Assembly (NCBI GenBank): GCA_003116995.1 | Contig: BDSL01000015.1 | Coordinates: forward strand, 868,001 to 932,000 | Origin: Yamagishiella unicocca | Lineage: Eukaryota; Chlorophyta; Chlorophyceae; Chlamydomonadales; Volvocaceae | Reading direction: 5' to 3' | DNA length: 64,000 nucleotides | In this document: in pieces, positions 34,301-44,714 of the stretch | How the letters are laid out: each line of letters begins with the position of its first letter | Numbering within the stretch: the first letter of the stretch is position 1 | Notes under the pieces: generated by a model | What the model was told of the DNA's origin: nothing | Database searches by the model: none | The model's input: only the letters and a program-made list of their open reading frames with translations | Made by a program: the position numbers and the translations under genes

Positions 34301-37300
34301 GCAGCTTCCCCCGCTGAAGTCCCCGCCTCCGCAACCTGGAGGCCCCGCCATAGAGAAGAGAGCGCCGCCGAGCCCAGCCCCCTCGGCGGCCTGCCAGCCG
34401 CCAGCGGTCCCTACGCTGCCCCCCTAACGCATATGCCGCATCACAGCGTCATGACCCGCGCTCGTCCTTGGGTTATTCGCCGCAAACCACATCACCACAC
34501 ACACAACAGCAACCCTACTCCTTCTCACCAGCGGCAGCGATACTGCGGGCCCGGACCCCGCCTCCCCTAGCCTGCCCCCCGCCTCTCCTGCCCCCACGTT
34601 GCACCCCCCGCTTCATTCGATATCCTGCCTGGAAGAAGGGTGTGTCCGCCAGGTCTGCCACCGTGTCTGGTGGCAACTGCTGCAGGAAGGCCAGGGCCAC
34701 CGCACCGCGTCCGCCGGCGACCGCCCGATGCAGCGCCGCCACCAGCCGCCGGTACAGCAGCAGTCGCGTGGCGGGGTTCAGACGGGAGGGGTGCAGCCGC
34801 CGCACGGCCGCGGAGAGGTGCTCGGGAGGGGCGAGCTGTGGCAGGGTGAGCGGCGGGGCGGGGCGGGGCGGGGCGGGGACGGCGGCGATGGCTGGGGTCC
34901 ATGGGCGGTGGGGACGTCGGTCCGTGTATAGTATCGGTGTCGTTTGGATTGTTGCCGCTAACCCAGCAAGAGCTGGGTTACCCAGCTCTTGCCTCTCCTT
35001 GGACTCCTGCCAACCTATTTCCTGCTTCCTATTGGCATAGACCGTTACCGAGCCCTGACCTACGTGGCCTTAACACACACGCACACACAGACACACACAC
35101 ACACGCAACCCCCACCTGCAGCCCCCACCTGCAGCTCCGCCACCAGCTGATCGAACACCTCCGGCAGACACGCCAGCAGGTCCACCAGCCCCCCGCCCCA
35201 GGGCGTCTTCGCCAGCGAGGCAGGGTGCAGCGCCACCACCGCACCCGCCACCAGCGCCGCCACCTCGCCCGCGCCGCGGCGCACCGCCTCAGCCAGCAAC
35301 TGCCAGCCGCCGGCGAGGTCCCCCAGGTCCCGTATGGTGGTCATCAACTGGCGGACCATCGCACCCACGGGCCCACCGCCGTCGTCGCCAGCGTTGTCAC
35401 CGGCGGCAGCAACAGAGGAGACAGCGAGGGTGGTAGCAGAAGGGCCCTTGGCGGCCGCCCCGTCGCCGCCTGTGCTCCCGGTGATCTGCAGCCCGAGGTT
35501 GAAGACCGCGGAGACCTGCAGCCGGGGTGGGAGGCGGTCAAACCTCTGAGACGGACATCGGTGCTCCTTGCCGCTCCAAATACCGGTTTCGTGTTCGGAA
35601 ACCTCCGAAGGAAGGTATCGAAGGGAAGCGGGCGGTATGCGTTATGCACCACCAACGAGCCAGCCGGTCATTGGGCACCGCTGACTCGGATGTGCGCATC
35701 CTTCCCCTTCCCCTGGGGCTGCGCCCTGCAGGCGGGGTGTACCTAGACTTTGACACGGAGTGCTTCAGACCCATGGACGCCAGCTTGGAGGGTGGGTCAC
35801 TGCGTTGCTGGGTTCCGGAGCGTTGGCCCTGCCCTCCTCGTCCCAGCCCTTCCTGAACTACCGTCATCCGCGCCTCCACCAGTCTCCCTCACACTTCCCA
35901 GGTTCTTTTCTGGCTAGCGTAGCTAGGGATCAAAGGGTCAAAGACAACCCAGGGCTTCAGCTTACAGGTGAACGCTTACACAACCATGACAAGAAAGGTC
36001 GTGGTTCGGCGGCAGGTGAACAGAGGCGAACAGCGGGCCGCGTGCGCGCTCACCGGAATGGCCCGACCCTCCTTCAGACCCGCCAGCAGCAGCTGCAACA
36101 TCGACGTGGGGCTATCATGCCGCACAACCGCCGCCCGCTCGCCTCCACAGTCGTCCGCCGCCGCCGCGCCCGCGTCCGCGCCGCCGGGCGGCTGCAGCTG
36201 CTGCGGCGCAAAAACCTGCCACGCGGAGCGGCCCACGTAGTCGGTCCGCGAGGTGTCGACTCCCGCCTCGATCAGCAGCAGGGCCGTGTCCATCTGGCCG
36301 TTGGAAATCGCGATGTGCAGGGACGTGAAGAGGAGCTGGCAGGTTGGGGTGGGGTGGCAGGAGGGAGGCATCGGTAGTCAAGAAAGGAACAACGATTGGG
36401 AGGGTCTCTTCTCCCGGGTTTGGAGAAGGGGTGTGGTGGGCATGCGCCAGGGAGGTGCACGGCAGGACTGTGGCAGGGTGCTTGGCTGGCAGGCAGCTGG
36501 GAGCGGTGGAAGGCAGTGCAGGGGGGCGCAGTGACGCCCCCGCGCCCAGAGCCCTCGCACCTCGGAGTCCTGCAAGCTAGGGTTGGCCCCGTGGCGCAGC
36601 AGCAGCGACACCAGCTGAGGGTCGCCCGTCGCGGTGGCCAGGTGCAGCGCGGTGTAGCCGTACTGTTGCCGACACGTGGCCGGGGGGCGCGGCAGGGCAG
36701 GGGAGGGGGAGGGGAGGAAGGCGCCGGTGGGTAGGGTAGGGGCAGGGGGTATACTAGAGGTTGCTGTCGGCTGCTGCCCCTCACGGTGCCCGGGGCGCCG
36801 CACAGCACCCTAGGGCGGCAGGTTGCTGCGTGAAGCGATGGGGATGAGGGATCAGTAGCTCCATCATCACCATCGCAGCCCCTCCCCGCGTTACAACCCG
36901 AGGCTGCTGCCCCTCCATTTCTGCTATCTCGGCACGTTTGACCACCACACGCTGCCGGCACGACAGCTTGCCGCTCACACCCTCGCGCAGCTTGGAGCAC
37001 ATGCCCCGCCAGCTGCTCCTCCTCGCCCTTCTCCCCAAGCCGCGCTACCCGCCTTGAGGCCCATGACCCCCTCACGGGGTTCAACTTCGCACCTTGTCCA
37101 CTGCGTTCACCACCGCCCCCCGCTCCAGCAGCTCGCGCATCAGCTGCAGCGCCACGTCCGCGCCGTAAATCGGCTCGTCACTCCAAATCACGCGACCGAG
37201 CATGGCGGCGGTGTGCAGCGGGGTGGCTAGCAGCTCCTGCTGCTCAACCAGGAGGGCAGCGCGGGTGGGTTGGCGGCACTAGCGGTCAGGGGGGGCGGGG

Positions 37301-37959
37301 GTTACGGCATCTCCGGCGGCGTTGCAAAAGGGGGTTTGAGAAAAGCACGCGAGGGGGCGACCGGCACGCGAGGGGGCGACCGGCCAGCTCCAGCCAGGAA
37401 GGGGCTCGGGAAGGCTGGACCGTCACGAGCCCCCCGCGGACTGGCGGAAGTAACAACCGCACCCAACTCGCCTTCTCAGCACCGCTGACACCGGCCTACG
37501 CTGCGCAGTCGCAGTGGCCACGATGCCGTGAGAGGTCTGCGGCCCTGGCGGCCGTTGTTGCCCTGTGCGTAAAGCCCGCCTTCGCAAGCTGGACAGACAC
37601 CGTGGAAAGGTGCAGGGCACCCCGCCGACGCCGCCTCTCTTCTCCTTTCCCGTGCTCTGTGCAAGGCCCGTGCCGTTTCCGCCACCGCGCACAGCCATAG
37701 GCAGGTGCGTAAGGCGGCTCGATCGACACGGTGGGCGAGCGGGGCCCCCACCCCACCAGTTGTTTCCCTCGAACCCCACCAGTTATTGGTATCATTGATT
37801 CACCGTGCACGGGCCCCGGCCTATACGTGGTTACCCCAACCCCCCCACCCAAGTCCTCACCTCGCTGGCGGTGTTGGGGTTTGCCCCCTCCTGGAGCAGC
37901 TGGGCAGCGCGCCGCACGTCACCGCAGCGCACGGCCCCATGCAGCTCATGACCCAGGGC
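25195..37959 (-). CDS. Ankyrin-repeat TRP-like cation channel (~21 exons, 5' end unresolved)
   Basis: Exons 5' to 3' are 37959-37861, 37239-37093, 36662-36561, 36335-36054, 35515-35129, 34835-34629 (possibly to 34605), 34108-33881, 33517-33470, 33087-33058, 32902-~32752, 32640-32479, 32027-31169, 30485-30394, 29680-29456, 29161-28907, 28272-28114, 27571-27158, 26784-26687, 26286-26142, 25826-25717 and 25447-25195, about 1480 residues. The first four exons encode ankyrin repeats (YGYTALHLATATGDPQLV, LLFTSLHIAISNGQMDTAL). Hydrophobic helices begin in 27571-27158. Exon 26286-26142 carries a probable S5 and pore helix (FTVMLGDFANDEL); the next two carry S6 and the TRP signature VNLLIAIM then TDAYAKV. 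Introns after 33881 and 29456 use GC donors. The junction 32752/32640 is out of phase as drawn, so that exon end is uncertain. The first exon with the start codon was not found. A role as a sensory or ciliary channel is family-based inference. Confidence 0.82.
28594..28700 (-). repeat. Repeat family B copy in a TRP intron
   Basis: The minus strand reads CACCGTTCACGGGCCCCGGC then CTATACGTGGTT. The same core occurs at 37785-37838, 41474-41500 and 41704-41765 on the plus strand. Confidence 0.7.
29735..29882. repeat. Intronic repeat with ~60-bp tandem duplication
   Basis: The segment CTTGCAGACCTTGTTGTCTA and what follows is duplicated (about 29762-29821 and 29822-29882). The leading part (TATAAGGAAAC, ATCAACTG, GAGACCTTGCAGAC) recurs at 42890-42945 in an intron of the sulfotransferase-like gene, so it is a dispersed sequence. 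Confidence 0.8.
30740..31168. repeat. (CCCCA)n / (TGGGG)n pentanucleotide array
   Basis: About 76 copies of CCCCA run from about 30786 to 31168 with few interruptions. They are preceded by a (CCCGA)n stretch at about 30740-30785. On the minus strand, which is the sense strand of the TRP-like gene, the intron begins directly as CAG|GTGGGGTGGGGTGG, so the donor is the first repeat unit. Confidence 0.95.
31257..31322. repeat. Coding GGC/GGT triplet tract
   Basis: A CCG/CCA triplet tract inside exon 32027-31169 of the TRP-like gene encodes roughly 25 consecutive glycines on the minus strand. Confidence 0.85.
32106..32151. repeat. 46-bp near-perfect palindrome
   Basis: The two 23-bp halves meet at the centre of CCGAGCTCGG and differ at two paired positions only. 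It lies in the TRP-like intron 32028-32478. Confidence 0.85.
32360..32379. repeat. (CA)n microsatellite
   Basis: Ten CA/CT dinucleotides lie in a TRP-like intron. Confidence 0.9.
33247..33301. repeat. 15-bp tandem repeat
   Basis: GCCGCACGAAAAGAT is repeated about 3.7 times in a TRP-like intron. It produces a spurious LFVRH protein repeat on the minus strand. Confidence 0.9.
34966..34992. repeat. Perfect 13-bp inverted repeat, 1-nt spacer
   Basis: GCAAGAGCTGGGT and its exact complement are separated by a single T, in a TRP-like intron. Confidence 0.85.
37785..37838 (+). repeat. Repeat family B copy
   Basis: ATTGGTATCATTGATTCACC followed by the GGGCCCCGGCCTATACGTGG core. It lies in the long intron between the first two identified TRP-like exons. 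Confidence 0.7.
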
Positions 37960-39153
37960 CTGCAACGCAGTAAATGAGATTGCGCGGGTTACATGCTGCC
38001 CTTGAGCCCTCGGCTCGTATGGGTAGTTGTACGGGTATGGGGCTTCGCAACCCCGACCATGTAACCCCCACCCCCCCACCCACACCTATACACACACTCA
38101 GTTCTTTTAACACACACGCTGCGGAGTGGCAACCCATCGGCCGTGTGAGGAGGCAACAGTAAGAAAAAACCGAATAATCTGCAGAGCCTTGCGAACGCCG
38201 GCATGCCGGATGAGAGGTTCCAGGGGCGGAAGCTGCATGTGCCTGGGCCTGGGCGTGAGTCGTTTGTTGTGGTCTCGGGCTCCGCAACAGGTCACAGCGA
38301 CGCACCAGTGTGGTGGCCTGGGGGGGCACACGCTGGCTTTTTTCTCCGGAGGGTAGCTGCACATCTTGGCCAGGGCGCAAGGAGAACCACCTCACGCTAC
38401 TGCGGTGCGTAAGAGGGTTGCAATTTGGGTTGAAAAGGGCACTGGTATTGGCAGTTACAGACGTAGGGCGCTGATTGGTCCCTTCTTGTGTTTCCCCGGT
38501 CAGGGGCCGCCGGGCGCTAAGGGCGGGTAAGGTGGCCGTACATTTGGAGTTGGCAGCAATGGCAGGGACACAGGCAGTGTATCTCTCAGCTACAAACTCG
38601 CCCGTACGCCTTATCCATTCAGCCTCGATATCAACACTTGTGCCAAAATCGCCGGGGTGTCCATGTCCCTGTAATGACTACGTTCCGCATAAAGTAGTCT
38701 CGTGGCCCTGCCGAGTGCCGACGAGCAGGTCGATCCCTTTCACTGTGGAATATTATAACAATTCACGATCGCTCTTATCGACGTATCGCAAGGTAGGATC
38801 TAAAAAACATGTCAAGCCCAAATACTTAGATGCTTGAAAGCAACGTGTTGTTACTGAGATTGAATGCTTCCGGCTGAGGTGAACTGAGTTCTGCGATATA
38901 TTGCTATTACAGACTGGCCTTTCGTACAGTACCGCTTCCTCATCTGTTTCGCTCCTCGACTCAAGGGCGTGCAAGGACTTGCACGTGGTCCGCCGAAGGT
39001 GTGGCCTCCAGGGCACTGCTAGCCCAACAGAGTGCAGGAGGCAGCACCCTATATGTATCGCTGTATGTTCCCAGCGAACGAGTGCGAGCGGGAACACCCG
39101 CCCAGCCCCGAACCCCACGAGGCGAACTACGCAGCACAGCCCGACGGCGCGCT
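37960..39153. other. Intergenic and probable 5' region of the TRP-like gene
   Basis: The missing first exon of the TRP-like gene should lie here, because the exon at 37959 begins after a TTGCAG acceptor. One weak candidate starts with ATG near 38244 (minus) and ends at AAG|GC in phase 0, but it is unsupported. The 3' UTR of the beta-helix gene occupies the right part. A plus-strand frame at 38475-38837 has no recognisable content. Confidence 0.4.
38907..38911 (-). terminator. TGTAA poly(A) signal of the beta-helix gene
   Basis: TTACA on the plus strand, 243 bp past the stop of the gene at 39154-40272. Confidence 0.5.
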
Positions 39154-40272
39154 TCATTCCGTCCGCACGCAAGCGCCATCAAGCACTGTAGGCGGGTCCT
39201 CCATCGACACGCCGTACATCTGCACCACCGTGCCCGGATCCTTGGCCCACACCGAGTACAGCGCCGCACTCCCAACCCTCACGGACCCCCCATGCACCTC
39301 CACCTGCGCACCGGCTAGGGCATACAGCTCGGCGCGTGCGTTGTCCCGCAGGCTGCAGCCCCGGCATCGGCCTTCACTGCCCTGCCCCTTGACCTCCATG
39401 CCCGCATAACGCCTGTTTCGCAACACCTCGCAGCCCTCCAGATCCAAGCGCCCTCCCCCTGACACGAACACCCCGCTCCTGCTGTTGTCCGCGAACAAGC
39501 AGCCCTCCGCGCCCGCGTTGCTGCCTTCCCCCAGCACCGCCAAGCCCCCCGACTCGGCCGCGCGCTCAAAGCTGCAGCCACGGAACCTGGCTCCGGCGCC
39601 GCCCGTCACGGCGCAGCAGGCGAGGTGGTTGTCCCGGAATGCGCACTGCGACGCGACGAGGGAGGTGCAGGTGCCTCGTAGCTCTGCGCCCTTGCCGCGC
39701 GCGGACCCGGCCACGCAGCACCGAGTCAGCCTCGCTGAAGCGCCGTCCAGCAGGCACAGGCAGCCTGCGGCGCCGCCTACGAAGCTGCAGTCGCGGGCAA
39801 TCAGGCAACCCGCCACGCAGCAGCACCAGCCCGCCAGGCCGGGGCCGGGGCCGCTGCCCTCGCAGGCATTTGGCCCGAGCACCGAGTTCACACAGGCCAA
39901 CGCGCCACCCTTTTCTACGGTGACGAGGGGGGATACTGGCGAGACGCCCATCACCAGCACGTTGGAAAGCTGCAGCGAACCGCCTGCCTCGACATGGATG
40001 AGTCCTAGATGCGAGCCCGATTGTGGCGGCGTGGGCCGTGGTGGGTCCTCGGCTGGTTCGCCAGCGGCCCCCGTGCCCTGAGCTGCGCCTTGTGCCTCCA
40101 AGCTAGCATAAGCAATGATTGTGCAGTCGCTGAGCTGCATATTTCCCCTCACGCGCAGCGCGCCAGGGCCGCCCAGGAAAATTACAGACCGACATCTTGG
40201 AACTCGTTCCGCAACCGTGGTTGCAGCGACTTTGTATGCGTGGTTCACGTCGATTGAAACATCGTAACTCAT
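39154..40272 (-). CDS. Parallel beta-helix (pectate-lyase-like fold) protein, 372 aa, single exon
   Basis: One uninterrupted frame runs from ATG at 40272 to the stop at 39154. The protein is a series of ~20-25-residue turns with regular short beta stretches, Gly/Asn/Cys corners and repeated phrases such as GCSLRDNARAELYALAGA, CLFADNSRSGVFVSGGG and CAFRDNHLACCAVTGGAG. This is the pattern of right-handed beta-helix repeats (Beta_helix/NosD-like, as in FBXO11-type proteins). The many Cys (CVAGCL, RCCVAG, WCCC) could form a ladder along the helix. No signal peptide or catalytic motif is obvious, so an enzymatic role is not claimed. It is intronless, unlike its neighbours, and runs in the same direction as the gene at 40564-44714. 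An upstream exon cannot be excluded. Confidence 0.8.
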   Translation of the reverse strand: MSYDVSIDVNHAYKVAATTVAERVPRCRSVIFLGGPGALRVRGNMQLSDCTIIAYASLEAQGAAQGTGAAGEPAEDPPRPTPPQSGSHLGLIHVEAGGSLQLSNVLVMGVSPVSPLVTVEKGGALACVNSVLGPNACEGSGPGPGLAGWCCCVAGCLIARDCSFVGGAAGCLCLLDGASARLTRCCVAGSARGKGAELRGTCTSLVASQCAFRDNHLACCAVTGGAGARFRGCSFERAAESGGLAVLGEGSNAGAEGCLFADNSRSGVFVSGGGRLDLEGCEVLRNRRYAGMEVKGQGSEGRCRGCSLRDNARAELYALAGAQVEVHGGSVRVGSAALYSVWAKDPGTVVQMYGVSMEDPPTVLDGACVRTE

Positions 40273-40563
40273 GCCACTTAACAGAGTGGAATAAATATTT
40301 GCAGTGTAACCAGATCAGCAAGCCCGATAAGGAGTATTTTCCGGACCTGTGGGCGAGAGCGTTGATGGTGCCGCGTTAATGAAGCCGCGTTCAATGAATG
40401 CATAATATCTTCATGCTCCTGACTTAATTCGAAAAAATGTTTATTTGCATCAACCCTTTCCGCCCGTACTGCATGTACGTACGGAGAAAGAACGTCAGCC
40501 CCGTGCTCGAATCCAGAAGGCGGACCGGGATTCCAGCCACCAGACGTACCCGTACGTCGCACA

Positions 40564-41335
40564 TCACCGCGACAAAAGCGTCCCCGGCAGCAGCTCATCC
40601 GCATTTTCCTGCCCGGGCTGCAGCCAGCACCGCAGCGCCTCCAGGCTCGAAACCTGGGCCTGGCTCAGCCCGTGCCCGCCCACACCGCCCTGCGACACCG
40701 CGCGCCACATGGAGGGGCCCCCGCCGCAGCTGGTCAGCCGGCCCTGGTGCTGGTCCGCCGAGAAGACCCGCTCCAGTGAGGCGCCCCGGCGCAAAACGAA
40801 CTCGTCGCCTGACGCAGCCTGCGCGGCGGACGGGCACCGGCTGCCAAGCCACTCAGTCAGCAAACTGGGAGGCTGGCTGAAGGGGCCAAAGAGATCCCTT
40901 CAGAGATCCTTTCGGGGATCGCTTCAGGGATCGCTTCAGGGATCACCGGGGGGTGATCCCGGTGCGCTGTGACGGCCCGAATGCGTACCTGATTCGCGAC
41001 GGCCTGCATGCGAACCGGTATCGTGACGGCCCGAATGCGTACCTGATTCGTCCTAGGCAGACAGCGTTGAGCACCCGGCTCTCAAGACCAGCCGGTCCCC
41101 ACACCCCCTCTCAGCCCAGCGCCTGCTGTACCCCACCTCGGTGCCCTGACGGGCCTCCTGCAGACGCGACGCCGCGGAGCCCCCGCGGCTGCAGGCGGCG
41201 GCCAGCATCTGGCGCAGGTAGTCGCCCCGGTGTCGTACCAGGGCCTCGTACGTCACGGTGAAGCTCAGCAGCCCCTCCTGGTGCGCCCTCCGCGCCTGCT
41301 CCAGCGAGTTGAGCACCTGCAGCGCACCCGGGGTC

Positions 41336-41372
<37 letters not shown>

Positions 41373-44300
41373 GTCGTCACGAGCGGCCTCATGACCTCCC
41401 CCCCCCATTATACTCCAACTCGGTCAACGCGTTCGCTCGGTTCGGGTCGCCGTTTACCAACCCCCATTAACATATACTCACCGTTCACGGGCCCCAGTCA
41501 CGAGCGGCCTCACTCAAGTAGCAGCAACACACATGTCTGCACCGCGCCGAGCAGACGCCCACTGCAGACGCCCAAGTCATGCGTGGCGGCGGTTTCCGTA
41601 ACTGCTACGACTGCTCGGTTCGCTATATTTGCTGCTGGTTGCTTGTTGCTACTCACCTCGCAGGTTGCTTGTTGCTACTCACCTTGCTGTTCACTGCAGA
41701 TTCCGTTATTGGTATCATTGACTTACCGTTCACGGGCTCCGGCCTGTACGTGGTTGATCTCCCCCCCAGTCGGCGCATCGCCGTTTTCAACCCCCCGATG
41801 ACAATCTCCCAGATTCCATCACTTGGTGTAGCCCCGAGGAGGTCCCGACACCACCGCACCCACCACGCAAACACCCCGACGCCATGACGCTGCCCGCGGG
41901 AATCACCAGCCCTCCCACTTCCCCCAGCCTTCCCGGGGTTTCATCTGCAAGCCCGCAAACCCGCACACCCCCACGACCCCCCCCCCGCGCCCACGCCCAC
42001 CTTGACTGCATGCGCCGCCAGGTGACCACACCGCCACAACAGCTGCGGCGGAAGCGGCGGCCTCGCGCCCGCCACCACAGGCATGGCCGTCAGCTCGCGC
42101 CACGCGCGCGCGCGCAGCAGCCACAGCACCGCGTATAGCAGCGGGTCGAGGCCGGCGGCGCAGACGGCCGCAAACAGGAAGTAGCGGGCAAAGGCCGGCC
42201 GGAACGCGACTGCCATGGAGCCGAGTGTGGGCAGGAAGCGGCGGTACATCATGGCAGCGCGGACGCCCGGCAGTGCACGCAGCACGCAGCTCATGTCCCC
42301 GGCCTGGATGGACACGGACAGGTGCACGCGCGTGGTCACAGTCAGAGGGCAGCGGGCGCAACAGCGGGGCAGCGGGGATGAGGGCCCCCCGGGGGACGAG
42401 GATGAGGGCCATTCACGGCCTATATGGTAAGCATCACATGTTCCCCCAGTGCAATGCTAGCAAAGGGTACTGCAAAACTAAAACCAAAACCAAAACCGGG
42501 CCGGGCCGTGAGCTGCGTGGACAGCCCCATCGCACAACTGCCCCCCTCGTGCTTGCAGTTGGGGGCGGTGGCTTACGCGGCTCCCTCCCCATGTGGCTCC
42601 CCCTCCCCGCCCCTCCCCCTGCAGCGGCTCTCCTCGCTCCCACCAGTCGGGATCGGGCCTTGGTCACCAGCAGCCTGAAGCCCGGCGTGCTGGCCTGAGC
42701 CCAGTGCAGCAGCAGCACGGATGCCGCCCACACCAGCTGCGCCGCCTCCTCCCGCGACCCCACGTCCGCCTCCGGGGGCACCGGCACAAACAGCGGCGCG
42801 AAGACGTCCGGCTCGGAGATGCTGCAGGGAGGAGGCAGCGCAGGGGAAGAAGTAGGGGGAAGGGGAGGCGGCAGGGTTTTGTTTGCATAGTATAAGGAAA
42901 CAGAATCAACTGGCGGAAACTGCATGAGACCTTGCAGACGTTGTTGGGGCAGGGGAAGAGGGGGGTCAGAGAGCGCACACGCCAAACGGGTACCTTGTGC
43001 TGCGGCAAATAGAGGTATGGCGGTTTGGAGGGAGGGAAAACCACGTGTGGAGAGAGGTTTTTTTGTTTAGATGGCAGAAGGCGCGAGACAAGTAGACCAA
43101 ACTCGACCAATTGCAGTTTGTGACGGCGATGAGCCACTAGGTTGGGGGTGCTTCGCCCTGGTTGTTCCGCTGCAGTGCACACGGCCAGATGGCCCGCTGG
43201 CCCTACCTCCGTTTCTGGGGTTCTGGAGCCCACTGCGACAAGTACCGCTACTACCGTACTACTACTGCTACTGCTCCTACTCCTACAACTACTAGGCCTA
43301 GCCATTCCCCGACACAAGCTGCCACGCAGGCGCCCGCGCGCCCAACCTCCCCTTCCCCCAATGCACGCCCCAGCTTGCTCTCCCAGCTCACCACTCAGTC
43401 ACCTGCATCCCCCTTCCCACCCCCTACACCCCCTACACACACCCGCCCGCCTGCACACACCCACCCGCCCACCTGCATACATCCTCAAATTCAGCCAGCG
43501 CCGCACTCAACAGGTTCGAGCCGCATCGGCCTGCGGCACCACACGCACGCCCCCCCCCCGGGCATGTGGACATCGAAACGTGTACCAGGCGCCAGGGGAG
43601 CTTGGCTGACCGGGCTGAAATGGCAGTCAGGCGGGCCGGGGACTTTCTACCACGTCGGCCCTGCAGTGGGACGCGTGCGCTTGGAGTTGGAGAGTTGGAG
43701 ATGGAGCAGGGGGCAGAGGCAGCACGCCCTAGGGAGGCTCGACGTTACATCAGGAGGGGCTCCAAGGCAGCCCACACCGCGCTTAAGTTGCGTGTGTATA
43801 TGCGCGCGGGCGCGTGGGGAGCTTTGGGCGCAGCGCTTGGAGTTGGAGAGTTGGAGATGGAGCAGGGGGCAGAGGCAGCACGCCCTAGGGAGGCTCGACG
43901 TTACATCAGGAGGGGCTCCAAGGCAGCCCACACCGCGCTTAAGTTGCGTGTGTATATGCGCGCGGGCGCGTGGGGAGCTTTGGGCGCAGCGTCGAGGGTT
44001 CAACAGTCCGGAGAGTGGCTCACGTGTGGGACATCAAGAGCACGTACCCGTGTTGAAGAGGAGGAGCATCTGCCCAAAGTCCACACGTTGCGCCAGGTGC
44101 TGGGCGAGCACCACCGCGCGGCGGAACGGCACGCAGAACACGCGCTGGGCGAGGCGCCGCTGCGTCTGAAAGAACAGCGCGCCGGGGTCAGTGTGGCTGT
44201 CGGCGGACGGCAGCTCCACGAGCACAAGACAGCTGCACAAAGGGGAGAGTGGGGGACGGACGTCAAGTGGGTGGTGGGGTGGTGGGGTCAGAATGTGTGC

Positions 44301-44714
44301 GGGATGGAACACTGGTGGAGGTTGGGTGGGCTGCCGCATGTACACAGCTTGGGCGGGCTGCCGCATGTACACAGCTTGGGCGGGCTGCATGTATGCCCAC
44401 AGGAGCGGGGGCGAGGGCGGGCTTTGCACGTGTGTGCTCCGCACATGCCCGGCGGACGCAGCAGCTACGCACCCGTGCTTGGCGCTGATGCAGTACGGCG
44501 AGATGCGCTGCACGTGCTCGCTTCTCAGGAGGATATCCTGAAAGTCAACCGGCGCGGCATCCTGCCACGGGTAGAAGTCATCGAGGGAGCCAAAATGGCT
44601 GACGGTCGCGGCGCGGCTGTGGCCCAACAGCACCCAATCGCTGTCCGAGTGGCCACTCCACATCCAGGGAGATGAACCCATGAATCGTAAAAAGCGCCTT
44701 GGCTCGTTATACAT
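40564..44714 (-). CDS. Sulfotransferase-like P-loop protein (466 aa, seven exons)
   Basis: Exons 5' to 3' are 44714-44473, 44232-44048, 43530-43473, 42821-42644, 42303-42001, 41316-41137 and 40818-40564. Phases match at every junction, totalling 1401 nt. Residues 139-152 hold FNTGRCGSNLLSAA, which resembles the 5'-phosphosulfate-binding loop of PAPS-dependent sulfotransferases; the motif is split between exons 2 and 3. It is followed by SISEPDVF, as in the many sulfotransferases with an S-E-P/D turn after the loop. A later FTVTYEALV (about 341-349) matches the TYEDL-type segment near the 3'-phosphate site. The N-terminal ~80 residues are Trp/Arg-rich and unassigned. Divergence is high, so transfer activity and acceptor are unknown; another P-loop NTPase relative is possible. 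Its introns carry a recent 156-bp duplication and a CAG microsatellite. Confidence 0.78.
41338..41371. repeat. (CAG)n microsatellite
   Basis: About eleven CAG units lie in the intron just upstream of the acceptor at 41317 of the sulfotransferase-like gene. Confidence 0.9.
41704..41765 (+). repeat. Repeat family B copy
   Basis: ATTGGTATCATTGACTTACC plus a CGGGCTCCGGCCTGTACGTGG core. A shorter copy lies at 41474-41500. Both are in the intron between 41316 and 42001. Confidence 0.7.
42890..42945. repeat. Dispersed repeat shared with 29735-29790
   Basis: TATAAGGAAACAGAATCAAC, then GAGACCTTGCAGAC, match the repeat in the TRP-like intron. It lies in the intron 42822-43472. Confidence 0.75.
43681..43992. 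repeat. Recent 156-bp tandem duplication in an intron
   Basis: The copies at 43681-43836 and 43837-43992 start with TTGGAGTTGGAGAGTTGGAG and read as identical until the last few bases. The duplication lies in the intron 43531-44047 and gives spurious repeated frames on both strands. Confidence 0.95.

Noticed and set aside
43566..44675. 369-codon plus-strand frame with a repeated 52-residue block
   Set aside because: It is antisense to sulfotransferase-like exons and crosses the 156-bp intronic duplication. No domain is present.
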